From the NCBI RefSeq assembly GCF_014839805.1, contig NC_051118.1, positions 2,232,001-2,296,000 of the forward strand: DNA of 64,000 bases, given 5' to 3'. The translations under genes and the position numbers were made by a program. Source of the DNA: Manduca sexta (Eukaryota; Arthropoda; Insecta; Lepidoptera; Sphingidae). The number at the start of each line of letters is the position of its first letter. The stretch's first letter is position 1. Below, in pieces: positions 40,008-52,479 of this stretch. Below the pieces are notes generated by a model. That model had not been told where the DNA came from. It was given only the letters and a program-made list of their open reading frames with translations, and ran no database searches.

Positions 40008-40292
40008 TATATATATATATATATAAAAATGAATCCCTGTTTCCCTTGGTCACGCCATCACGCGTTAACTGGACCGATTACACTATTTTTTTTTGTGTTT
40101 GTTATTGTCAGGAGAAGGTTCTTATGAAAGAAAAAATTCAAAAAAATGCGCGGAAAATTAGAAAATTTAAGGAAAATTCACGACAATATTAATTTTACAT
40201 AACAGTCAGTGGTTTGAAATAACTGTCAACGATCGACAATGCGCGCGTGCATACATAGTTGAGATAGGTCAACGTCTGTCGGGTCAGCTAGT
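40008..40292 (+). mobile_element. Helitron-like repeat (copy 3)
   Basis: Same family as 21434; begins in an (AT)n run and ends gtctgtcgggtcagctag. Confidence 0.5.
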
Positions 40293-40299
40293 GTATAAT

Positions 40300-41530
40300 G
40301 TTTTTTCTAATCTACCGACGTTAGTTGCTACGATCAGGGGCCTTATTCTCTATCCCGCACGTTATTTTGACAGTGCGTAACAAGCACGTAACACAACCCA
40401 TCATGTTTAGGACTATAGAAATTTGGCTTACAGAATACCATTCCACGCACATTTCTCGAAGATAACATGACACGGCCGCGTTACGCGTTTACACTATCAT
40501 ACAGAATAAGGGCCCAGTGCGAGTGTCACAAAAGGCTGCTGCGTTATTCCTTTTAAAAATATTAAAATCGAGGTAAATACGTTATAAACGGTTTCTCTGT
40601 ATTTATTTTGCTTCACTTACGTCCGTGCAATAATAACAGCCCGCTTTTTTTTTACCAGGAAAAAATTTACAATTTACTATAAGTTTTCAACTGGACCTCT
40701 AGCAATACATCGGTGAAAATTACATTTGATAACGTTGTAGCCACGCTTGACCCTTTTTCTGCAGCTATTAAATCATATCAAGCAAAAGGCAATTCCCATG
40801 ACCAGCGAGATATTATTATTGTTTTTCATTATATGTTTATCTGGCCATTTGTTATAATTATGCGGTTTTTTCAGACAACAATTTATGTTCTGAGAAAATA
40901 CGTAAAACATAATTAAATTCTACGTTTCCGCAGATAACGCGACGGTTTATTATAACAGTTGAAAATAAATAATTTAAATAACTAGACAATTATAACAAAA
41001 AATCCTCTAAAACGTTTTACAAACACAACTTATTTATTTACTTTTTATGATGATAGTATTCAATTTCCTTTTTTAGTATTTTTCCACGACGGGCTTCGAT
41101 TATCACCCGATACCAACAACTACATCCAATCACGTTGTATGTGCTGTATGTTACTTAGGAGTTGAGTATCCCGTAGACAATGACGCTGCCAAAGAAAATA
41201 CAAATACTACGTAAGAAGAGACGGGACTTCCATATATAAAAATAAATGTAAGAAACGTCAAAACAGGGCTAGGTTAGCATAGGCAACATAACGACAATAA
41301 CGAGCATCATAAAGTGCTACCAACATAAGATTAAAAATGAAATAGTGATGTGCAGTTAGTAGGAATATCGAAATCGATAATAATCTGCATATCCAGAATA
41401 TCCAACAGAATGAAAATAAAATATATTTTATTGTCGTCGCGAAACCGCCTTTGATAATACTGCTGTCATTGGCGGTTTCACGACGGTCAATCTAGTATAA
41501 GGTAAAATAAAGAAATGAGTACAATTATCA
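40300..41530. other. gene-poor stretch
   Basis: Some open frames (for example 40713-40916) but no recognised domain. A short segment at 41190-41300 is shared with 2600-2680. Confidence 0.35.
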
Positions 41531-41537
41531 TTTTTAT

Positions 41538-41961
41538 TCAGTCAAACGTAACATCTTCAGCTGTATTCCTTTTAAAATCGTAATTTGTAATATGCTTTCC
41601 ACAAATGAATTTTCATTGATGAAGTTTTTCGATAGGCAAATAAGCTAGATCCTCATTTCCTGCCATTTTTACCCATTCTTTACACCTGAAAGTAAAAATG
41701 ACGAAAATTTAAATATTCTGTTTCCCAACACTATTTCCCTGATTCAAAACTTTCAACAACTAATTTATTAGAGAAAAAACTAAGATTTATGAATGAAAAT
41801 CAAAACAAAGATCTGTTAAATAAAGAAATTCCAACTTACCGAAGTTCGTCTAGAGGAAATCTAGCTACAGAATAACGTTTTATGCCATATTTACGCTCCA
41901 ATCTCAAACCACATATTTCACATTTCCTATAGGCTATTTTTATAAATAAAATGTCCTGCAT
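41538..41961 (-). pseudogene. two-exon THAP-domain gene with in-frame stop
   Basis: Exon 1 41961-41840 (MQDILFIKIAYRKCEICG, KYGIKRYSVARFPLDEL) joins exon 2 41685-41538 at a canonical GT-AG pair, phase 2, giving ELRCKEWVKMAGNEDLAYLP. After LHQ there is a TGA, then the frame continues KFICGKHITNYDFKRN to a final stop. The C-x2-C and C-x2-H zinc ligands, the FPxD...LRxxW core and final FxxxDF-like NYDF are those of a THAP zinc finger, a DNA-binding fold found in host factors and P-element-type transposases. The single TGA lies between the core and the CxxH pair, so the finger would be broken. About 89 codons in all. Upstream extension is possible. Confidence 0.6.
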
Positions 41962-42564
41962 AAAACTAAATCCAAATAAACACTTTCAAACACCTATTTG
42001 CAGTTCTAGACATGGTAAATAAACACTTTTTCGGCTAAAAAATATGGTACCGCCGGTAACATTTGATCGATACAAAGCGCAAAGAGAATGATTAGAATTA
42101 CATTGTGAAGAGAGTGAGGAACACTAAGAAAGTGAGCGAGACAAATATAGTCGCCATTAAAATTTAGCCCCGTTTCATACATTTGTTTTTTTACTATGAA
42201 GTTGCGATAGACTGGACGCTGCAGCATCAGCCAAAGGTCGCCATGTCTTAGAAATACAACCGAAGTAATAATAAACCCAATTTCAAATCAGTCAGATCCG
42301 TTAAAATAGAAAAAGAGCCTATGGTCTTCAAACGTTTGAAAAGATCTTAAATTATACCTAAGAACTATCTCGATCACACCAGCTTTCAAACAAGCGGAAT
42401 CACATCGAAACCGGTCCATTTGTTGTTAGGTGTTGTTCATCCGCAAAGTCAAAGTTACAATATCTATCTACATTTTAAAATTATACAACTTTTTAAAATT
42501 TTTAGCTGTTGGTGGTCCGATCTACGCAGAATGAGCTCACAGTGTCTTGAAGTCTGGCAGCCAG

Positions 42565-42722
42565 TCATTTGGGTTCCGATTTAATTAAATGTAGAACTCG
42601 ATCCCAGGCTTGTGCAAGCTTCCAACCATCTTCCCTATTAAAATTAGGATGTTTTTTAATAACATAAACCTCACGGATCATCCTAGGCCAGAATCGGTGT
42701 TCTTTGGCAAAATTAATCGACC
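42565..42722 (-). pseudogene. possible Penelope-like element C-terminus
   Basis: Reads INFAKEHRFWPRMIREVYVI then KKHPNFNREDGWKLAQAWDR and a stop. The R(M/L)IRE(A/V)xxIxKHxNFNREDG pattern is what I know from the end of GIY-YIG-containing Penelope-like proteins in insects. The GIY-YIG core itself was not found, so the family is an inference. Confidence 0.4.
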
Positions 42723-43019
42723 GTCAAGAGATAAATACATACCCTAGATCTGTGGTCGTCAAAGTTATGCTGGCCCTAATTGCTTCCAATTCCGAGTAAG
42801 GTCATATAAATATACAGCTGTGGCGAAAGGTGAAATTTTCCGAAAAGAAAGCGGACTTAGAGGTAAATAGGTACTAATATGCATAAATGCTGTCTACAAA
42901 TCATTCTGATGATAATTACATTTTACATAAATTACGAAAGAGAAGCCGGTAGTAATCGCATTATATAGAACCTTTGCCGCTGTTATAATGTCAAAATCAT
43001 TACTACTCTTTTTTTATAC

Positions 43020-43225
43020 GTGCATGGAATAGTGACTCAATGGTCCAATCGAACGTCGACTGACGATAGATAATATAGACATTGGTAGTCGACACAATTA
43101 TGCCGGCCTGTTGGAACCGTATATACACAGGCTGATCCCGGAACGCGACACACGTGCGCCACTACGGCTTTAACACCTTGTGTACGGTGGTGGCTTTCCG
43201 GGCGAATATAAAATATATCCTACCA
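43020..43225 (-). repeat. dispersed repeat family R-A (copy 4)
   Basis: tatacacaggctgatcccggaacg and taacaccttgtgtacgg in the same order and orientation as at 33310. Confidence 0.65.
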
Positions 43226-44091
43226 TCAGTAAAATAAAGATAGCGCTGAACTGATGTAGATCTGGGGTTTTGGACTAGATGCCTTTCTGTAATAGCCTAT
43301 TTTACGATGTAAGATGTATTTCGTTCGTTGCAGTCGAGTAAAACATCATACATTCATGTTGCAGAAGCGATTCAGTTTAGGTTCAAGACGGGCTGTCTTT
43401 GGGACTGTCTGACATCACTTTGGGTCATCCAAACTTCTCATTAATCAAAACTATACAAAGTTGAATGACGTAAAACCATAAATAAAAACATGTTTTTTAT
43501 GTTTTATATTACGTGCATATTTTCATGTCTATTGTTCAGTAAAGGGACTGGTCGTAAGCGATTAACTTTGCCCGTGATCTTTTTCGTTTATTGTGAATTA
43601 ACACAGACAATGATACTGCGCATTGATTCTGAGAGCATTGACGTATATTCTATAGATACGAACGTCCATATAAACTATTTGTTCAAAATCTAAACTAAAA
43701 TGGCATCCGAAACGTCACTGTTATAACCTATTTATTCACTTGAACAACAAATAATTTTACTTATTGGACTAATATTTTTTATTCACATCCAGGTTTACAT
43801 TTAGACTCGAGTTCTTATATTATGAGCGCCACTCTGTACATAACCACACTAACAAAGCATACCAAATTTGGGTGTACGGATTGCAGTACAGTTGACTCGA
43901 CCACAATGAGCGTACGAAACACCAGATCTAGTACGAAGTACATATATATTGAAGTTACTACGTATTTTGAGACGCCTCCAGCAATATGAGGTATTAACCG
44001 TATTTTTTGAAGCAATCTATTCAAAATTTTAAATACAAATAAATAATATCAACGCTGTATGCGGCATGGACCTACTCTACATATTACTGAA

Positions 44092-44333
44092 AGGGTTTAG
44101 GCCTTAGTCCACCACGCTGGCCTAGTGCGGATTGGTAAACTGCACACACCCTTAAAACCTCTCAGGTATGCAGGTTTCCTCACGATGTTTTTCTTTACCG
44201 TTAAAGCAAGCGATAATTTACAAAGAATTCACATAATTTTAGAAAAAGTCAGAGATGTGTGCCCTTAGGATTTGAACCTGCAGACATTTGTCTTGTCAGC
44301 CGATTTCACACCTAACTAAGCTATCGCCGCTTT
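44092..44333 (-). mobile_element. tRNA-derived SINE (copy 6)
   Basis: Reverse complement of the 14263 family: ggccttagtccaccacgctgg, then ggatttgaacctgc (B box reversed) and ctaagctatcgccgc (head). Confidence 0.85.
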
Positions 44334-44339
44334 TGAATA

Positions 44340-44560
44340 ATACATATAATATATGTATAAACTCTTTCCCTTGGTCCCGCCGTTCCTTGAGAACGCCAAA
44401 ACGATTTCATTCATAATTTTTTTTTAAGATCTCATACTCTATAAAAGGTACGAAAAGAAAAAAGGAAAGAAATAAAATGATAAAGTTAGAATAATTTTTC
44501 CCGACCCGGGATCAAACCCGAGACTTTAGTCCAGCATATCTGTATACACCAAGAGAGTTC
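44340..44560. repeat. mixed repeat fragments
   Basis: A tttcccttggtcccgcc segment related to the Helitron-like repeats, followed by gggatcaaacccgagac, which read in reverse looks like a B box (GGTTTGATCCC) of another tRNA-derived SINE. Confidence 0.35.
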
Positions 44561-45540
44561 ACCATAAACTCCTATATTAAAAATGCAAAAGTTAGTAATC
44601 ATATTGTGACGTTCGACAGAAGCAAGACCCAAAGCATTAAAACTTTAACCTGTTTTCCTTCACTTTATTCGCGTAACAAAGACGGTATTTTTATAGACCG
44701 GACATTAGGATTCAATATTTTGCTCCAAAACTAATTATCAATTGATAATAAGTTGCTGTCTTATTTAGAATGTCCGTGTGACAAGATGTCACAGCGTCCT
44801 TAGATATTTATACAAGAATAATATCGATACCGGAAATTTCAATTGTCGTAAGGGACAAACCATCACTTTTCAGGAGAGCCAAAAAACATATTTTTTTTCA
44901 CTTAAATTCGTTGTAACTTTTTCATTTGTAATCGGATTTTAAAGGTGTCTAGGGACCACAGATCTATTTTTTTGTGCTCTTTCTATTAGCTTTATCAAAA
45001 TTAACGTAGGTCCACTACTTTCAAAGATAGATGTCCCTTACATCCCACCAAAAATGAACAAAACGCCTATACACCCTTGGCTTAGTAAGGTTGCATAGGT
45101 TGTAAAGGACATTTTTACGCAAATTAAACTAGCGTTTTAGGTAATAAATGTCACATTACCTCAATGTGAAGGGTAATAGAAGGTCCAAATTTATAAAATA
45201 TTAAGAAATAAAACCCTTACTACATTTTTATTGCCTTTTTATTAGAGTAAATCGAATAAAAAAATTACATTCGAAGAACAAATCCAAGTCTTATAATGAA
45301 AAATAATGTTCCTGTATAAAAAAAAAAAACCTAATCCAGTATTTGGTACAAACTTTCACAATATTTTTTCATATTTTCTAAAATAATCTCAAGTATCAAA
45401 ATAATAAAAAATTTAAATATGTCTATCATAAAAACAATTATGACTAGTTAAACAATATTAATTATAAATCAATGGAGTATCTTGCACACTTTACCCATAT
45501 TTGGTAACGAAAGATCAAATACTCTAAAGTATGAAAATAC

Positions 45541-46450
45541 TTATTCATCGTCCTTAGCCTCCTCCGCATTAGTCTCGGGAAGAGCATCTCTACCGAAAGC
45601 CAAAAACGGTGGCTCTAGGTATTCCTTGTGAATACGCTTCGGTGTAATTGCATTATTGCATAACTTTTTCAAATCATTAAATTGTTCTACTGATATAGGA
45701 AGACGATTTCCATAAAATGTTGGCAAAACTATGTTCTTGGGATCTTGGTTTTCTACAACTTCAGCCATTGCTTCTTCGTCTTTTCCTTTCCTTGTCTTTG
45801 ATCTTTTACCTTGAAATTTCCCATTACTAAATAAATCCTTCTTCTTCTCTCACTTACGGCTATTATTTGGGGATTTTTATCTTCTTTCATAGAATACTTC
45901 ACCTCTGCAATTTTATATTTATGATTGTTCAAAGTCACTGTTCGTATCTTTTTTAATTGTGTATTTTTTTTTATATTTATTTGCTATGGTTTTGCCCGTT
46001 TTCTTACCGATAAAGCGTATGCTGGCCATTAGCTTGGAGCCCAAATGATAATTCGCTTGGTCTCCCGTTCAATAACGGCATACATAGAATCAACTGGCAT
46101 GTATTGATGCCTAGGTAATTAATAATATATCTGTACTCCTTGAATATTGACAGTAATTTTCAAAAAATGACTGATTGCGGTGAGTAGGTATTATTTAGCT
46201 TTTATTTTCCCCGGGGCAAGAATCGCAATATAATAAACATTTTCGATGGAACGGTTATCAATTATAAGAAGGAATTCACAAACACGAGTGGCAATGTCGA
46301 TACCTCCACGTTTATCACGTCTATCACTCTCTCTCTCTCTCTACAAGAAACAATGTCCAATGTTAGTTTGGCTCTCATAGAATGTATGTGCAGTTATAAT
46401 CGGCATATTTTTCTGGAGTAGTATAGAACCATGCTCTGCCCATAATATGG
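45541..46450 (-). pseudogene. transposon protein remnant, DUF7869-like C-terminus
   Basis: Broken pieces on minus in order: MVLYYSRKICRL near 46400, RRDKRGGIDIATRVCEFLL near 46300, YMPVDSMYAVIERETKRIII then WAPS near 46060-46110, YKIAEVKYSM near 45900, and the intact last 75 codons PTFYGNRLPISVEQFNDLKK to KDDE-stop at 45541. The layout (vlyyxRxL, xRGxxEIAT, VDSxHxxIER, then LPISxxKxxDLxxLC) resembles a transposon-borne protein family common in insects that I associate with DUF7869. At least two stops or shifts. The family name is from memory and moderate. Confidence 0.45.
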
Positions 46451-47254
46451 GGTAGTCAGCACTTCGTGTTAATCAAAAATTACAGTTAGTATATCTTTGA
46501 GATCAAATTCTGTGATTAAGTGATTATTAAATCTTTGATAGCTAGCTTTTTTCTCAGCAAATGAAAATCAATTTCCTTTTATCGTCCTTTCTTTGTACAG
46601 AGTATGCACTTGTTTTATTTTGGCGTATGGAAACGTATATTATAATTATTATTAAATATACAATGAATACTTTCTTACTCATATGAATTTAGAATTTTCT
46701 GGACAGTTTTCTAGATAGATTCTATAGAAATGTGTGATATTTCTATATTCTTGTGCTAATAAAAGACATTAACTATTCTTCTGGCATTAGTGCGATGACA
46801 CTACACATAGTGTTTAAAAAAGAGTCAAAATAAGCTGCTGCTTCTTCACTATAATATTGGTGCTTTACGTCTAGATCCTTCACCTTTATTTATATAATAT
46901 TCTTATGTTAGGCTTCTTCTACTTTCTACTAGTTTAGCATATTTATCTCTTAGTAATGCTTGGTTATTTACATCTTACAATCTAATCTCGCTGGCATCGT
47001 GGTTCAAAAAATGCTCAAATAACCTTTGTCTTTTATTTTATGATATTTCATAGCATTTATCTGGTAAATACGAATTTTCTATAATATTTTTTTCTTCTCT
47101 TACTTGATCTAATTTAATTTCATTTTCAATTAAATTTCAACTCAATCCAGCTTAGTTCTTAATCATTTCGTTTTATTTTTTCGTTATTTGCATGTTTTTG
47201 GTGAACCAGACTCCAGAACTGCCTAAAGAATATTCTTTGTCAACAGAAAGAAAA

Positions 47255-47720
47255 TCAACGTGAAATTAAAATGTTTTTGTTGCACCTTTTTTTAGTAGTA
47301 GTTCTAAATTCAACATCAATCGAGCTATTTACTTTGGGTGTTGAATCACACCATGAAGAGTGACCAGGAGCAAGGCAGAAGCCGATGTCTTGTGTAGGCA
47401 GATACTTGTTACTGCGAAGTGTCTGAACGTAGTTTTTCCTCCTGGAAACTTTCCCTAATCCCAAGGGCCGAGCTTTGAAACGAATTTTGATAACAACCAA
47501 TGGTACACATAGATAAAATGATGTTGGTATGTAAAATAATGTGAGAAGCTCTAGCAATATAAGGTTCCGATAAAAGCATAGAGTCTACAAGCTGATGAAA
47601 TCTTAGAGGTTCAACAATAATAACAACTGTCTCTCGCAAAACAGTCCTCGCTGCCGCTTCGGTAATATAAGATGCAACTGCAGCATAGAGCTCTCCTTGA
47701 TGCCAAAGGATGTCTAAATA
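47255..47720 (-). pseudogene. unidentified coding-like segment
   Basis: One minus frame reads HQGELYAAVASYITEAAART, VLRETVVIIVEPLRFHQLVD, SEPYIARASHI and ends ...SDTSQ; the overlapping next frame continues GKVSRRKNYVQTLRSNKYLP then APGHSSWCDSTPK. The amino-acid texture is protein-like and suggests one gene broken by a shift. I do not recognise the family. It lies in the interior of the 3.36-kb TIR element. Confidence 0.35.
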
Positions 47721-48179
47721 ATTGCCTCCGATACCCGTGATTTAAGGTCGTAACGGACATAAAAAAAAATATTAGACCTTTAAGCCCTTATTAAATTACG
47801 ACATATATAATTGTTAACCGGGTCGTAACGGACAATAATAAGTAAGGCTACAAATATGACCACCTTGTTTTGATATTGGAAAAAAATTAAGGATGTAAAT
47901 GCACTTTGCAATATTGTGGTCCAAAGTTACCTAGGTTATTTGGAAAAATGTACCTTAAGCCAGCTTGAAGTATTTACATGTCTCATAAGAACTATTTTCT
48001 CAAATATTTAGCTTCAAAATATCAAATTTGTCAGGGCGTAAGGGATTTTTTTTTAAAGATAGAATTATTTCATATATACCAATCGATAGAGCTCGAAAAG
48101 CCGAATCCGGCAATATATATAACTCATTTTCGCCAAAAATGTCCCTTACGCCAATTGAAATTTCCGGTATCGATATATT

Positions 48180-48990
48180 TACAGAAAATATGTTAATATT
48201 TGCATTAAAAACGTGCAAATGATTATATGGAAAAAATTTGAAGTATTTTACATTAATAGTTTGCTATTTCATGGTAGATAGAGTAACTATCACATAAGCG
48301 AAAACTTTGTAAGACAATCTTCCCAAAGTCCGCTCTATATAATCTTAGAACTCTTTGGTTATACAAATATTTGGAATCGCCAGAGTTTTTGGCGTCGTTT
48401 GATCTAGGATTTATAGTTCTATGACAATTTTACTATCATTACACAATTTTTTAATAAAATAAATAGTTTAATTAATATGAATTATAAGCGGAAAATGTTT
48501 GTATAACAATCTTCCCAATGTCCGCTCTATACATCTTAGAACTCTTTGACGCATAAGTCGTTAACACGTATATACCAAAGGGTGAGTAATAAAATATTGC
48601 TGTATTTCCAAATAAATAATAAAAGAGTAAAATGTTCTGACGCAAATATCGGCTTCACTTAAAAATCTGATTGCAAAGCGGTTAAGAATTTTTGACTTAA
48701 CAAAAAATGGAGTCCCAGTTTGACTTATAAACCTTTTCATGTCGCTGCTTGGAACTAAGAAGCGTTCGTAGAAACCGTTGCAACTACTGATTTGGATGAC
48801 AGAACAGACTCATTATAGTGGATAAAAAAATTACGCTTTTATCGCCGAGCCTATTGAGCCTATATATCAAATTCCAGGCTGATACTGAGCAGAAAAACCC
48901 AAAAATTACTTTGTCCAACCCGAGATTTGAACCCAGGACCTCAGGACGCTATCGTACCACGCATGCTGTACAACAGCGCCTGCCGCCGAG
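48180..48990. other. repeat-derived stretch including reversed SINE B box
   Basis: No gene. agatttgaacccaggacctc (about 48908-48930) read in reverse gives a B-box-like GGTTCAAATCTC and an A-box-like tggtacgatag; a tRNA-derived SINE of another family is likely at about 48820-48990. ctttgtaagacaatcttccc...ccgctctat occurs twice (48306, 48495), a local repeat. Confidence 0.4.
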
Positions 48991-48994
48991 AAAA

Positions 48995-49255
48995 AACGAA
49001 CTTTATTTATCATGTACACGAAGTTGCACTTATGATATATTAAAGCAATTTCCAAATATATGTAGTTATTTTTACTAAATTACATTTAAATTAATTTAGT
49101 AAGTACGGACTTTTTAAATTCCGCATAAAATTAATAAAAAATCGCACTAGGTAAACCAAAGAAGCTAGCTCGGGCTGGAAGGTAGGGGGAAATAAAAAAA
49201 CACATCGCGATCCTCACCGGTGAGGACATGAGCTCAAAGCCTAGCTAAACTAACA
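48995..49255. repeat. dispersed repeat, copy 2 of the 34620 family
   Basis: tttatttatcatgtacacgaag, gttgcacttatgatat, gaagctagctcgggctgg and cgatcctcaccggtgaggac. Confidence 0.5.
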
Positions 49256-50022
49256 GCCTTTCACTACCTAAGTGATAACTATCCGAAAAAGAAAGGCAGG
49301 AAGAAACTTCGAGCTTTCTTTTTGCCGTCAATTGTGTTTTCTTTCTAATCTTTTGTGTATAAAGTCAGATTAGTTATATAAGCTAGTGCACGCACTTCAC
49401 CTGGAACGCCCGGAGAAACTTAGACATGCATGAAACAAATATTACACAACAATATTTAAAAAATAAAAGAGCGAAAGAATTAATAAATAACGGTGTACAG
49501 CACTGTACGGTAAGAATACCGTTCTGGAAGCCTTTTACACAGGTGAAGCCGTGAGCAAAATTGAATTTGTAACCAAATGCTGATTATTGCTATTTTTAAT
49601 GAACAGGCGTTTATGGTAAATGGGCGAGTTGAACTCTCGGTTGTATTAATCAAGTGGATAATAATATTATAAACTTTTTTTTTATAATTATCTATCAAAA
49701 TATATGTTGTAACCTATTCGGATATGAAATTGAAAGACATTTGGTTGAATATCTCAAAGGAATGGATTGATTTGATGCGGTTTTTATATAATAGTTTATA
49801 GGACTTCTATTATAGTGTTTTAAATTTTTTGTATTTAATCGGGAAAATGATGGATTATATTCATCATATTAAATAACACCATATTAACAATGTCCTTGTA
49901 AGTTTACTTATCTATATTATAATTTTGTTATGTGTTAACTAAAAGGCGTAATGTTATAAGTAATGTAAGTGTAGCAATACATTGAGCGGTTTTTGTGTGA
50001 CTTGCTTATGAAAAATCAAATA

Positions 50023-50290
50023 CCTATGGGTGGGTAGACCCCACCGTAATGCCTATTTCTGCCGCCAAGCAGCAATGTGTAGTCACTGTTGTGTTCCGGT
50101 TTGAAGGACATTTACCCTGTGTAACTACTGGACATAATAGACTAACATCTCATGTCTCAGGACGGCAAGCGCAGTGGAATACCAAACCATACTTTGTAAT
50201 TTAAGATGGTATTTCTACTATTTATGGACGGTTGTATCGCTAACCATCAGGCGAATGGCAAACTTATCTCGTCATTCAAAGCAATAAAAA
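50023..50290 (+). repeat. dispersed repeat family R-B (copy 2)
   Basis: Includes the longer 5' part tgtgtagtcactgttgtgtt and ccggtttgaaggacatt, then the shared gtaactactggacataat and accatcaggcgaatggc. Confidence 0.65.
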
Positions 50291-51185
50291 AATATATCCA
50301 AACAATTAAATGACACCTTATAACGACATTGAAAGTACGATCGAGAATGTACCGTCTTATCTGGACTCTAAATCTGATAGCCTTTATACCTATTAAAGCA
50401 ATAAACATGTTTAACATTGCTAAAGTCATGCAAGGCCTTAATATAAGCAACCGAGACATTTCATCGCTAATGAGTAATGATAAAGTAAACCCGTGGCCAG
50501 ACTTATTAATCAAATGACTGCCTTCTTAAAAAGATTTTCTTTAATCATGTTTTGTGTAGGTAAATGTAGAAAAAGCTAAAATTATTGTTTTTGAGTTATT
50601 CCCGTTCAGCCAGACAGACAAATGCGCCGGGGGCTGTTTTGTAATATAATTTTTTGAACGTTGAGTAACAATTCCGTCATACATGTCGTCTAACTCTCGA
50701 TGGCCTCAAAAGGAATAATTTTTCCCGTTTTTGGAACAGTTTTCATTGATGCTCCGGTCCTACTGGTCAAAACTTGATGTTTTATAGCCTAGAGCATTCC
50801 TCGGTAAATGGTCTATCCAACACTTATATATATTTTTAATTCGAACCAGTAGTCCCTGAAATTAACGTTTTATCTTTACATAATAGTATAAATTAGATTC
50901 GTTTGAGTATATCGCGGTCAAACGGATGCAGCGGTGGACTTTTGTTTTTATAATGTGTAAGATCCTTCCGTACAATGTAATTTAAATACTGATTAATCTT
51001 AACGATCACATAGTCTATGAGTCTACATAAAACTAAAACTGAACCTTGCAATACAAGGTGTGGGAAATCTTTTGTTTACATAAACTATAGTAGGAGTAGG
51101 TATTAAGGACATTGTAATCTAGAATGGAGTAAGGTTATACAATAATGTAGGATTTTAAATAATATATACGTTCCAAGTCACTCCG

Positions 51186-51525
51186 CGCGCTATGGAGCGA
51201 GCGATGCTCGGATTCTCTGGTACATAAAATCAGAAATGAAGAGATCCACCAGAGAACCAGAGTAACTGATGTTGCTTGCAAAATCAGCACATTTAAGTGG
51301 AAGTGGGCCGGCCATGTTTGCAGACGGACGGACGATCAATGGAGCAGACAGATGCTGGAGTGGAGACCGCGATTAGGTAGACGTAGTGTGGGACGCCATG
51401 CACGACGGACGGAGGACTTGAAAAAAGCGGCGGGTAGTGGATACGGGCTACTCAAGTACGGGATGGTAGGCGCTCACTTGGGGAGGCCTACATTCAGGAA
51501 TGGATGGAGAAAGAATGATTGATAG
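51186..51525 (+). pseudogene. RTE-type LINE ORF2 C-terminus
   Basis: MERAMLGFS, then after a shift HKIRNEEIHQRTRVTDVACK, KWKWAGHVCRRTDDQWSRQ, LEWRPRLGRRSVGRHARRTE, DLKKAAG. This IRNEEIRxRTxVTDI / WxWAGHxxRRTDxRW / WRPRxGRRSVGRPxxRW series is the C-terminal signature of an abundant LINE family in Lepidoptera (RTE-like). No RT core is left. A second, more decayed copy is at 61258-61563. Confidence 0.65.
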
Positions 51526-52319
51526 GTTCTTAAAACGGAATCCGGTAGGCAACGTCTTGGCTGTGCATCTGGCATTGCTTAAGGCGGATGCTGCTTACTA
51601 TCAGGCGGACGGCTTCTAGTTTGCCCACTAAGGCTTAAAAAAATCAGAAATAAATTAGTAGTTATAATCCAAAATATGTCTAACTTCGATATTAAAAGTT
51701 GATAAACTTATGATATCATTTATGCTGGCTGATTATCTAAAGCTGTCGCGTGCAACACGTTTTCAAATTGCACGTTTAAAGTCTGATAAACAAGTCAATC
51801 TCTGACAAACTCCCACGCATCAAGGAAGTTAAAATATAGTATATTTTGATGATATCTCGGTGATTCCTTCCCGAATTCCATCACGGTGGCCAATCTCAAC
51901 GGAGATCAGCCAGATACGCAGGAAATATTGTAATGCACAAGTGTGTGCACAATACACAAGCACTCTCTGTTCCTTCACTCTGATAGTCCGGTGAGACGGC
52001 AATCCGATATAACCGGAGAGATCAGCTGCAGGACCAACGGCTTTACGTACTTTCCGAGACACGAGGCTATCACAACACCACATGTGACATTGAAAAATAA
52101 AACACTAATATTTCATAGACAGTAAATTATAATTTCTACTTTTGGCCGATGACGAGAGCAATCTTGACACATGAATCACTTTTTTTATCACTATTATCTA
52201 CAGCGATAAAAAAAGAGATACATTGGAAAACTCATAAAATTATGTCATTGACTATGATTTCCTCAACGTATAGGTACTGATTTTTACTAACAGAAAAAAG
52301 TAAAAATTAAACACTTTCT

Positions 52320-52460
52320 AACAAAGAATTATACCGCCTTCAAAAAACCACTAAAAACTAAAAAATTATTTAACTTTACCTATATGCAGTTTACCAAATT
52401 TGGAGTCGGTGCCCAAAAAAATTAAATATTAGTCGTTATAATTGCTAGTTCAGCTAGATA
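52320..52460. repeat. single arm of the 28721 inverted repeat family
   Basis: taccgccttcaaaa, aaatttggagtcggtgccc and attgctagttcagctag match the arms at 28721/29201. Confidence 0.55.
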
Positions 52461-52479
52461 AATAAATGAACTTGAAATA

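Larger units (their letters stand above)
44821..48176. mobile_element. 3.36-kb TIR DNA transposon, degenerate
   Basis: Ends are inverted repeats of about 37 bp: ATATCGATACCGG, AATTTCAATTG, CGTAAGGGACA in order, at 44821-44857, mirrored at 48140-48176 with one or two mismatches. GTAAGGGACA-like motifs also occur inside both ends (reverse at about 45028; about 45097, 47748, 47822, 48034). The minus-strand interior holds the transposon protein remnant at 45541-46450. TSD not resolved. Confidence 0.65.

Noticed and set aside
40713..40916. 67-codon frame with hydrophobic C-terminal half
   Set aside because: No conserved motif, no splice context; AT-rich DNA gives such frames by chance.
43490..43693. 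67-codon + frame starting with a hydrophobic stretch
   Set aside because: Looks like a signal peptide but nothing follows that is recognisable, and there are no downstream exons in view.
47978..48222. three overlapping frames near the right TIR
   Set aside because: They span the TIR itself; no protein motif.
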